A DNA stretch of 34,577 nt, taken from NCBI RefSeq assembly GCF_030694325.1, contig NZ_JAUXYO010000147.1, positions 1 through 34,577 of the forward strand. Reading direction: 5' to 3'. This document shows positions 27,254-34,577 of the stretch, in pieces (position 1 is the first letter of the stretch; each line of letters opens with the position of its first letter). This DNA is from Allobosea sp. GTDB taxonomy: Bacteria > Pseudomonadota > Alphaproteobacteria > Rhizobiales > Beijerinckiaceae. Below the pieces are notes generated by a model. That model did no database searches. It worked only from the letters and a program-made list of their open reading frames with translations, and was not told the DNA's origin. The position numbers and the translations under genes were made by a program.

Positions 27254-28140
27254 CTTGCATCCATGACGTCGCGCAGGCCGTCGCCGAGCAGGTTAAAGCC
27301 GAGCGCGACGATGCAGATGGCGATGCCGGGGAAGGTCGCGACCCACCACTGGTCGAAGATTTGCTCGCGGCCGGCCGAGATCATCGCGCCCCATTCGGGG
27401 ATCGGCGGCTGGGCTCCGAGCCCGAGGAAGCCGAGGCCGGCGGCGATGAGGATGACGCCGGCCATGTCGAGCGTGGTCCGCACGATCAGCGAGGGCAGGC
27501 ACATCGGCACGACATGCTTCCAGACGATGCGCCATTGCGAGGCGCCCTGCAGGCGGATCGCGGCGATGTAGTCCTGCTGGCGGATGATCAGCGTCTCGGC
27601 GCGGGCAACGCGGGCGTAAGGCGGCCAGGCGGTGATCGCGATGGCGATGACCGCGTTCTCCAGCCCCGGGCCGAGCGCCGCGACGAAGGCGAGCGCCAGC
27701 ACGAGCCGTGGAAAGGCCAGGAAAACGTCCGTCATGCGCATCAGCGCCCGGTCGACCCAGCCGCCGAGATAGCCCGAGGCCGCGCCGATCAGCAGGCCGA
27801 TCGGCCCGACGGAGACGACCACGAGCAGCACGATCACCAGCGTGACGCGGGTGCCGTAGATGATGCGGCTGAAGATGTCGCGGCCCAGCGAATCCGTGCC
27901 GAAGAAATTGGTGCCCGAAGGCGGGAGCAGGCGGCGGTCCAGGTTCTGCGCCAGCGGGTCGGCCGTGGCGATCAGCGGCGCGAAGGCCGCGACCAGCAGC
28001 AGCGCGATGATGATGCAAAGCCCGACCATGGCGAGCGGATTGCGCCGGAAGGCGAGCCATTTCCGGTAGATCTGCCCGAGCCGCGCCTGGCGGCGGGAGG
28101 ACGGGGAATCGGTGAGGAGATAGTCGGTCCAGGTGGTCAT
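27250..28140 (-). CDS. peptide-type ABC transporter permease (second importer, C-type)
   Basis: FFGTDSLGRDIFSRIIYGTRVTLVIV; IRLQGASQWRIVWKHVVPMCLPSLIV; GLGFLGLGAQPPIPEWGAMISAG. Confidence 0.94.
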   Translation of the reverse strand: MTTWTDYLLTDSPSSRRQARLGQIYRKWLAFRRNPLAMVGLCIIIALLLVAAFAPLIATADPLAQNLDRRLLPPSGTNFFGTDSLGRDIFSRIIYGTRVTLVIVLLVVVSVGPIGLLIGAASGYLGGWVDRALMRMTDVFLAFPRLVLALAFVAALGPGLENAVIAIAITAWPPYARVARAETLIIRQQDYIAAIRLQGASQWRIVWKHVVPMCLPSLIVRTTLDMAGVILIAAGLGFLGLGAQPPIPEWGAMISAGREQIFDQWWVATFPGIAICIVALGFNLLGDGLRDVMDAR

Positions 28141-28147
28141 ACCGGCC

Positions 28148-29212
28148 TCAGCGCGTACGCGGATCGACCAGCCGGCCGAGAATGTCGGATAGCAGGTTGA
28201 CGCCGATGAAGACCGCGCCGATCACCAGCGTGCCGCCCAGCACCGCGTTCATGTCGGCGTTGAGGAGCGAGTTGGTGAGGTAGCGGCCGAGGCCTGGCCA
28301 GGCGAAGATCGTCTCGGTCAGCACCGAGCCTTCGAGCAGGTGCATGTAGGAGACGGCGATCACCGTCACCAGCGGCACGAAGGCGTTGTGCATGGCATGG
28401 CGCCAGACCACGCGGAACTCCGACAGCCCCTTCACCCGCGCGGCGCTGACATATTGCTGCTGCAGCTCGGTGATCATGAAACTGCGGGTCATGCGGCTGA
28501 TATAGGCGACGCTGAGGACGCCTAGGACGGATGCGGGCAGGACGAGATGGGACCAGGCGTCGCGCACCGCCTCCCAGTCGCCCTCGAGCGCGGCGTCGAT
28601 CATCAGGATGCCGGTGACCGGCGTGATCAGGTCCTGAAAGGCGACGCCCGCGCGACCGGGCCCGCCGACCCAGCCGAGCTTGGCGTAGAACAAAAGCAGC
28701 CCCATCAGGCCGAGCCAGAAGACGGGGATGGAATAGCCGAACAGACCGATGATGCGGGCGACCTGGTCGGGCCAGCGGCCCTGATAGACCGCCGCGACGA
28801 CGCCGAGCGGGATGCCGAGCAGGCAGCCGATCAGCGTGCCGAGCGTCGCCAGTTCCAGCGTCGCCGGAAAGACGCGCTTGATGTCGTCGACGACGGTGTT
28901 CGAGGTCAGCACCGAGCGGCCGAGATCGCCGGTGAAGACCTTGCCGACATAGATCGCGAACTGCTGCCAGAGCGGCTTGTCGAGGCCGAGCTCGATGCGC
29001 GCGGCCTCGTAGGTCTCGGGCCGGGCATTGTCGCCGACGACCGCGAGTACCGGGTCGATCGGGATGACGCGGGCGATGAAGAAGGTGATCAGCAGCAGGC
29101 CGAAGATGGTGATCGCCACGGTGACGAGTTCGCGCGAGGCGATCCTCGCCCAGCGTCCTGCCGTTTCGCCCCATGAACGCCTGCGAACAGGGCTTTCCAC
29201 CACGCTCGTCAT
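28148..29212 (-). CDS. peptide-type ABC transporter permease (second importer, B-type)
   Basis: LLITFFIARVIPIDPV; ARVKGLSEFRVVWRHAMHNAFVPLVTVIAVSY; TETIFAWPGLGRYLTNSL. Confidence 0.94.
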   Translation of the reverse strand: MTSVVESPVRRRSWGETAGRWARIASRELVTVAITIFGLLLITFFIARVIPIDPVLAVVGDNARPETYEAARIELGLDKPLWQQFAIYVGKVFTGDLGRSVLTSNTVVDDIKRVFPATLELATLGTLIGCLLGIPLGVVAAVYQGRWPDQVARIIGLFGYSIPVFWLGLMGLLLFYAKLGWVGGPGRAGVAFQDLITPVTGILMIDAALEGDWEAVRDAWSHLVLPASVLGVLSVAYISRMTRSFMITELQQQYVSAARVKGLSEFRVVWRHAMHNAFVPLVTVIAVSYMHLLEGSVLTETIFAWPGLGRYLTNSLLNADMNAVLGGTLVIGAVFIGVNLLSDILGRLVDPRTR

Positions 29213-29271
29213 GCCAGCTTCATTCCATTTTCTTGGCTACGCGGACCGGCCTTGCCGGGCCACCCGGAAGC

Positions 29272-29310
29272 AAAAACCCCGCCGCGGCCAGGATCGGCCG
29301 AGGCGGGGTT
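29272..29310 (-). terminator. rho-independent terminator/attenuator between SBP and permease genes
   Basis: AACCCCGCC-g-CGGCC-aggatc-GGCCG-a-GGCGGGGTT (9+5 bp stem), followed on the minus strand by TTTTT. Confidence 0.85.
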
Positions 29311-29324
29311 CGTTGTCGCGAAAC

Positions 29325-30929
29325 TCAGTTCTTCGAGATCGGCGCGTAGAAATTGGTGTCCGAACTCGGCCCGATGACCCAGCCCTTGACGCCCTTGCGA
29401 TCGGCCGACACCTCGACCTGCTGGAACATGATGACGAAGGGCGAAACCTTCTGGTGCTCGCGCTGCAGGGTCCCATAGACGGCGGCGCGCTTGGCGGCCT
29501 CCGTCTCCAGCACGTTGGCCTGCGTGGTCTTGGTCATCTCGGGGATGTCCCAGGCGTTGCGCCAGGCCAGCGTCTTCGACTTCGCATCCTCGCCATTGTT
29601 CTCGTTGATGGCGAAGGTCTCTGCATTGGTGTGCGGGTCGAGATAGTCCGGGCCCCACTGGCCGATATAGATGTCGTGCGTGCGGGCGCGGTACTTGGTC
29701 AGGGTCTGCTTGCCGTCGCCCGGGATCAGCTCGAGCTTGATGCCGGCCTGACCCCAGTTGGCCTGGATGGCCTGGGCGATATCGGTGATCGGGCTGACCG
29801 AGCGGACGTCCATGGTGACGGTGAAGCCGTTGGGCAGCCCGGCCTTAGCGAGCAGTTCCTTGGCCTTGGTGGGGTTGTAGGAATAGGGCTTGTCGTCGAT
29901 CGCGCCGAGGAAGCCCTTGGGCAGGAAGGACTGGTGCGCCTTGTAGGTGCCCTCGACGATGTTGCGCTCGATCGAGGCGTAATCGACGAGGTACTTCAGC
30001 GCCTCGCGCACCTCCGGCTTGGCGAAGTTCGGGTTCTTCGTGTTGAGGCCGAGATAGAGAATGTAGCCCTTGTCGCCCTGGACGAGCTCGACGTCCTTGT
30101 TGGTCTTCACCGCGGCGAGCTGGTCCTTCGAGAGGTTCCGGGCGATGTCGATGTCGCCCTTCTCGAGCAGCAGGCGCTGCGAGGCCGGCTCGGCGACATG
30201 GCGCACGACGATGCGCTTGTTCTTCGGCGCGCCCTTGTACCAGGCCTCGTTGGCGTCGAGCGTGTACTGCTCGTTGGGACGGTAGGCGCGGACCTTGTAG
30301 GCGCCCGAGCCGGCCGAATTCTGCTTCAGCCAGCCATTGCCCCAGTCGCCGTCCTTCTCATTGGCCTTGACCAGCTTGCTGTCGACGATCGAGGCGACCC
30401 CCGAGGTCAGGCAGTTGAGAAAGAAGGTCGGCGCGAAGGGCTTGGAGACGGTGATGACGATGGTGGAATCGTCGCTCGCCTTCACCTTCTCGGTGACGTT
30501 GTCCTTGGTGAAACCGAACTGGGCCAGGATGAAGCCGGGCGACTTGTTCAGCGTCACGGCGCGTTGAAAGGAATAGACCACGTCGGCCGCCGTCAGCGGG
30601 TTGCCGGAGTGGAACTTCACGCCGGGGCGCAGCTTGAAGGTGTAGGTCAGGTTGTCGGGCGTGACGCTCCAGCTCTGGGCGAGTTCGGGAACGAGTTCGT
30701 TGTTCTTGGCGAGGTCGACGCCCATCAGCTTGTCGTAGAGGTTGGTGACGACCTCGACGCCGGAGAATTCGAAGGCCTCGGCCGGATCGAGCGAGATGAT
30801 GTCGTCGATCTGCTTGGCCATGACCACCGTGTCCTTCGGGGTCTGGGCCAGGGCCACGGTGGTCTGGGCGGTCGTCGCCAGCAAGGCCGTGAAGGCCGAC
30901 GCCACCATCAATTTCGCAACGTGACGCAT
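29325..30929 (-). CDS. peptide-type ABC transporter substrate-binding protein (second importer)
   Basis: Signal peptide MRHVAKLMVASAFTALLATTAQTTVALA (alternative start 30941); LVPELAQSWSVTPDNLTYTFKLRPGVKFHSGNPLTAADVVYSFQR. Confidence 0.95.
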   Translation of the reverse strand: MRHVAKLMVASAFTALLATTAQTTVALAQTPKDTVVMAKQIDDIISLDPAEAFEFSGVEVVTNLYDKLMGVDLAKNNELVPELAQSWSVTPDNLTYTFKLRPGVKFHSGNPLTAADVVYSFQRAVTLNKSPGFILAQFGFTKDNVTEKVKASDDSTIVITVSKPFAPTFFLNCLTSGVASIVDSKLVKANEKDGDWGNGWLKQNSAGSGAYKVRAYRPNEQYTLDANEAWYKGAPKNKRIVVRHVAEPASQRLLLEKGDIDIARNLSKDQLAAVKTNKDVELVQGDKGYILYLGLNTKNPNFAKPEVREALKYLVDYASIERNIVEGTYKAHQSFLPKGFLGAIDDKPYSYNPTKAKELLAKAGLPNGFTVTMDVRSVSPITDIAQAIQANWGQAGIKLELIPGDGKQTLTKYRARTHDIYIGQWGPDYLDPHTNAETFAINENNGEDAKSKTLAWRNAWDIPEMTKTTQANVLETEAAKRAAVYGTLQREHQKVSPFVIMFQQVEVSADRKGVKGWVIGPSSDTNFYAPISKN

Positions 30930-31173
30930 CGCATTCCCCATCGGTTCGGATTGTCGGCCGCCATGCGGCCATTGGCGTGAATGTGGAACCAGTCGGCGGC
31001 TTCTGTCCAGCAGGACGAGGCCCATGTCCAGATGTTGCTGCACAGTTCTTGTGCATCGGCCTGGCGAGGATCGGGCAATGCGTTGCGAGTTGCGGCTTTG
31101 CGCGCCCTCCCCGCCTCGCTAACGTGAGCACGCTCCGGCGCTCGCCGGCCCATGAGAAGCAGGTGCCCAGCCC

Positions 31174-34100
31174 TTGGCCATCATCGCCGCGCTCCACCAC
31201 GTCACGCATTACCGCTATGACCGGCCGGTCACGCTCGGCCCCCAGATCATCCGCCTGCGGCCAGCGCCGCATTGCCGGGCGGCGATCAACAGCTATTCGC
31301 TGAAGGTCACCCCGGCCGAGCATTTCGTGAACTGGCAGCAGGATCCCAGCGGCAACTGGCTGGCGCGCTATGTCTTCCCGGAGCCGGTGCGCGAGTTCCG
31401 CATCGAGGTCGATCTCGTCACCGAGCTGTCGATCATCAATCCCTTCGACTTCTTCGTCGAGACCGATGCCGAGATCTTCCCTTTCGCCTATCCGGAGGAG
31501 CTGAGGGCCGAACTCGCGCCCTATCTGGTGACGGAGCCGGCCGGGCCGCTGCTCACCGACTTCCTCGCGACGGTGGCGCGCGAGCCCACCAACACCGTCA
31601 ACTTCGTCGTCGACCTCAACGCGCGCCTGGCCGGCACCATCGCCTACGGCATCCGCATGGAGCCGGGCGTGCAGGAGCCGGAGCACACGCTCGGCATCAA
31701 ATCCGGCTCCTGCCGGGACACGAGCTGGCTGCTGGTGCAGATCCTGCGGCATCTCGGGCTCGCGGCCCGCTTCGTCTCCGGCTACCTGATCCAGATGAAG
31801 GCCGACATCGACCCGCTCGAGGGGCCGCGCGGCACGGACAAGGACTTCACCGACCTCCACGCCTGGGCCGAGGTCTATATCCCCGGTGCCGGCTGGATCG
31901 GGCTCGATCCGACGTCGGGCCTGCTCACCGGCGAGGGCCATCTGCCACTGGCGGCGACGCCGCACTACCGCTCGGCCGCCCCCGTCTCGGGCCTGGCGAG
32001 CTATGCCGAGACGAGTTTCGACTTCGAGATGAGCGTGGCGCGCGTGCATGAGGTGCCGCGGATCACCCTGCCGTTCTCGGACGAGTCCTGGCAGCAGCTC
32101 GACGCGCTCGGCGAGCAGGTCGAGGCCGATCTCCGGGCCGGCGATGTGCGGCTAACCATGGGCGGCGAGCCGACCTTCGTCTCGGTCGATGACCAGACCG
32201 GGGAGGAATGGAACATCGCCGCCGTCGGGCCGACCAAGCGACAGCGGGCCGACGTGCTGATCCGGCGCCTGCGCGAGCGCTTCGCGCCCGGCGGCATGCT
32301 GCATTACGGCCAGGGCAAATGGTATCCCGGCGAGAGCCTGCCGCGCTGGGCCTTCGCGCTCTACTGGCGCGCCGATGGCGAGCCGATCTGGCGCGACGCG
32401 TCACTCATCGCTCGCGAACCGGGCGCGCCGACGGGGAGCGACCGCGAACTCGAAGCCGGCGCGACCATGGCCGATGCGGAAGCGCTGGCGGAGGGATTGT
32501 CCGACCGCCTCGGACTCGGCGCCGACCATGTCGTGCCGGCCTATGAGGACACCGGATACTGGCTGCTGAAGGAGGCGCAGCTTCCCGACAATGTCGATCC
32601 GCTCGACCCGCGACTCGCCGATCCGGAGGAGCGGGCGCGGATGCAGCAGGTCTTCCAGCTGGGCCTGGGCAAGCCGCGCGGCTACGTCATCCCGGTACAG
32701 CGTTGGCAAGCTCAAGCCGGCGACAAGCGCTGGCGCTCGGAGAAATGGAAGCTGCGGCGCGGCAAGCTCTTCCTGGTGCCGGGCGATTCGCCTGTCGGCT
32801 ACCGCCTGCCGCTCGGCTCGCTGCCCGTGGTGCCGAAGGCCGAGTATCCCCATATCCATCCGCAGGACCCGATGGAGGCGCGCCCGCCGCTGCCGCGCGC
32901 CGCCGGCGGCTTTAGCCCCGCCGCCGACCCGCCGATCCAGGTGGAGGCGCCCTCGCCCCCGCAGGCTTCCCCCCACCAGATGTCGCGCTCGGTCGAATCC
33001 GGCGGCGCCCCCGCGCAGGACCGGACCGAGCAGGAGATCGGTGGTGAGCATGTGCGCACCGCGATCAGCCTCGAGATCCGCGACAATGTCCTGTGCGTCT
33101 TCCTGCCGCCGGTGGAGCGGCTGGAGGACTATCTGGATCTCGTCGCCAGCGTCGAGGCGGTGGCGCGCGAGCGCAACCAGCCCGTCCATATCGAGGGCTA
33201 TGCACCGCCGCACGATCCGCGGCTGAACGTCGTCAAGGTCACGCCCGACCCCGGCGTCATCGAGGTCAACATCCACCCCGCGCGCAACTGGCGCGAGGCC
33301 GTCGAGATCACCCGCGGCGTCTATGAGGAGGCGCGGCAGTCGCGACTCTGCGCCGAGAAGTTCATGGTCGACGGGCGCCACACCGGCACCGGCGGCGGCA
33401 ACCATGTCGTGCTCGGCGGCGTCACCCCACCCGACTCGCCGTTCCTGCGCCGGCCGGACCTGCTGAAGAGCCTCGTGCTCTACTGGAACCGCCACCCCTC
33501 GCTGTCCTACCTGTTCTCGGGCCTGTTCATCGGCCCGACGAGCCAGGCGCCGCGGGCCGACGAAGCGCGTCACGAAGCGGTGTACGAACTCGAAATCGCG
33601 ATGCGCGAACTGCGCCGCCAGCAGCCGGGCACTGACACCCCGGTCGCACCGTGGCTCGTCGATCGCGTGTTCCGCAACCTGCTGATCGACGTCACCGGCA
33701 ACACGCACCGCGCCGAGTTCTGCATCGACAAGCTCTACGCGCCCGAAGGCGCGACGGGCCGCCTCGGTCTGCTCGAGCTGCGCGCGTTCGAAATGCCGCC
33801 GCATGCGCGAATGAGCCTCGCGCAGCAGCTGCTGATGCGCGCGCTCGTCGCGCGCTTCTGGCAGCGGCCCTACCAGCCGGCACGGCTCAAGCGCTGGGGC
33901 ACCGAGCTGCACGACCGTTTCATGCTGCCGCATTTCGTGTGGGACGATTTCCGCGACGTGCTCGCTGAGCTCGCCGACGCCGGCTATGCGCTCGATCCGG
34001 CGTGGTTCGCGCCGCATCTCGAGTTCCGCTTCCCGAAGCTCGGTGAATTCGCCACGCACAACGTCGACGTCGAACTGCGCGCGGCGCTCGAACCCTGGCA

Positions 34101-34575
34101 CGTGCTCGGCGAAGAGAACACCGGCGGCGGTACCGCGCGCTATGTCGACTCCTCACTCGAACGGCTGCAGGTGCGCGTGCGCGGCCTGGTCGAGGATCGG
34201 CATGTCGTGACCTGCAACGGTGAAGCACTGCCGCTGCACCCGACGGGCACCAACGGCGAGTTCGTCGCGGGTCTGCGTTACCGCGCGTGGCAGCCGCCGA
34301 GCTGCCTGCAGCCGACGATCGGCGTGCACACGCCGCTGACCTTCGATCTCGTCGACACCTGGCAGCACCGCTCGCTCGGCGGTTGCCAGTATCACGTGGT
34401 GCATCCGGGCGGCCGCAGCTACGACGACTTCCCCGTCAACGCCTTCGCGGCCGAAGCGCGGCGCCTCGCGCGCTTCTTCCGCTTCGGCCACACTCCCGGC
34501 GAAGTGCGCGTCGCGCCGGCGCAGCTGTCCCCGCACTACCCGTTCACGCTGGACTTGCGGCGCGGCGGCGGCTAA
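31174..34575 (+). CDS. transglutaminase-like domain protein fused to DUF2126
   Basis: TTG start [30 protein letters not shown]; catalytic-type [19 protein letters not shown] / [22 protein letters not shown]-terminal DUF2126 [16 protein letters not shown]...[20 protein letters not shown] at 34573-34575. Confidence 0.93.
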   Translation: MAIIAALHHVTHYRYDRPVTLGPQIIRLRPAPHCRAAINSYSLKVTPAEHFVNWQQDPSGNWLARYVFPEPVREFRIEVDLVTELSIINPFDFFVETDAEIFPFAYPEELRAELAPYLVTEPAGPLLTDFLATVAREPTNTVNFVVDLNARLAGTIAYGIRMEPGVQEPEHTLGIKSGSCRDTSWLLVQILRHLGLAARFVSGYLIQMKADIDPLEGPRGTDKDFTDLHAWAEVYIPGAGWIGLDPTSGLLTGEGHLPLAATPHYRSAAPVSGLASYAETSFDFEMSVARVHEVPRITLPFSDESWQQLDALGEQVEADLRAGDVRLTMGGEPTFVSVDDQTGEEWNIAAVGPTKRQRADVLIRRLRERFAPGGMLHYGQGKWYPGESLPRWAFALYWRADGEPIWRDASLIAREPGAPTGSDRELEAGATMADAEALAEGLSDRLGLGADHVVPAYEDTGYWLLKEAQLPDNVDPLDPRLADPEERARMQQVFQLGLGKPRGYVIPVQRWQAQAGDKRWRSEKWKLRRGKLFLVPGDSPVGYRLPLGSLPVVPKAEYPHIHPQDPMEARPPLPRAAGGFSPAADPPIQVEAPSPPQASPHQMSRSVESGGAPAQDRTEQEIGGEHVRTAISLEIRDNVLCVFLPPVERLEDYLDLVASVEAVARERNQPVHIEGYAPPHDPRLNVVKVTPDPGVIEVNIHPARNWREAVEITRGVYEEARQSRLCAEKFMVDGRHTGTGGGNHVVLGGVTPPDSPFLRRPDLLKSLVLYWNRHPSLSYLFSGLFIGPTSQAPRADEARHEAVYELEIAMRELRRQQPGTDTPVAPWLVDRVFRNLLIDVTGNTHRAEFCIDKLYAPEGATGRLGLLELRAFEMPPHARMSLAQQLLMRALVARFWQRPYQPARLKRWGTELHDRFMLPHFVWDDFRDVLAELADAGYALDPAWFAPHLEFRFPKLGEFATHNVDVELRAALEPWHVLGEENTGGGTARYVDSSLERLQVRVRGLVEDRHVVTCNGEALPLHPTGTNGEFVAGLRYRAWQPPSCLQPTIGVHTPLTFDLVDTWQHRSLGGCQYHVVHPGGRSYDDFPVNAFAAEARRLARFFRFGHTPGEVRVAPAQLSPHYPFTLDLRRGGG

Positions 34576-34577
34576 GT

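Noticed and set aside
29028-30980. 650-aa plus-strand ORF opposite the second SBP gene
   Set aside because: Antisense shadow with biased LGxVxxD repeats; the SBP family 5 protein on the minus strand is clear.
30358-32049. 563-aa minus-strand ORF spanning the SBP/DUF2126 divergent region
   Set aside because: Crosses the divergent promoter region and two confident genes in other frames.
1-34577. Search for tRNA, rRNA, transposase, integrase, phage, toxin-antitoxin or defence genes
   Set aside because: No recognisable signatures seen by eye; tRNAscan-SE, Infernal and DefenseFinder would be needed to confirm absence.

Overview
High-GC window (34,577 bp), consistent with an alphaproteobacterial (Rhizobiales/Bosea-like) genome judging by codon usage and protein content. 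Blocks from left to right: (1) about 0.2-8.6 kb, a formate dehydrogenase / molybdenum-cofactor accessory island: biotin/lipoate-ligase-like protein, multi-[4Fe-4S] ferredoxin-like protein, WD40-cytochrome c fusion, TusA-like protein, Mrp/ApbC ATPase, a 41-aa membrane peptide, MobA, FdhD and a DUF2478-like protein; (2) an orphan polytopic membrane protein resembling O-antigen ligases; (3) a complete peptide-type ABC importer operon (SBP-B-C-D-F order, minus strand); (4) a PAP2 phosphatase, ArgE, a PLP-dependent dehydratase, a cupin, an M20 amidohydrolase and an FAD oxidoreductase; (5) zwf-pgl-eda; (6) a second complete peptide-type ABC importer operon; (7) a divergent transglutaminase-DUF2126 gene that ends 2 nt before the window end. 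Intergenic and intra-operonic gaps are filled with palindromic REP-like elements that share GTCATYCCGGG termini. The most unusual signals are an abrupt codon-usage switch inside the DUF2126 gene (about 33.56 kb, suggesting a mosaic gene or assembly chimera), the intra-operonic hairpin elements, and the degenerate ligase-like protein of the FDH/Moco island. I saw no CRISPR, rRNA, tRNA, transposase, phage or recognisable defence system, and I cannot point to a clearly new system beyond these leads.
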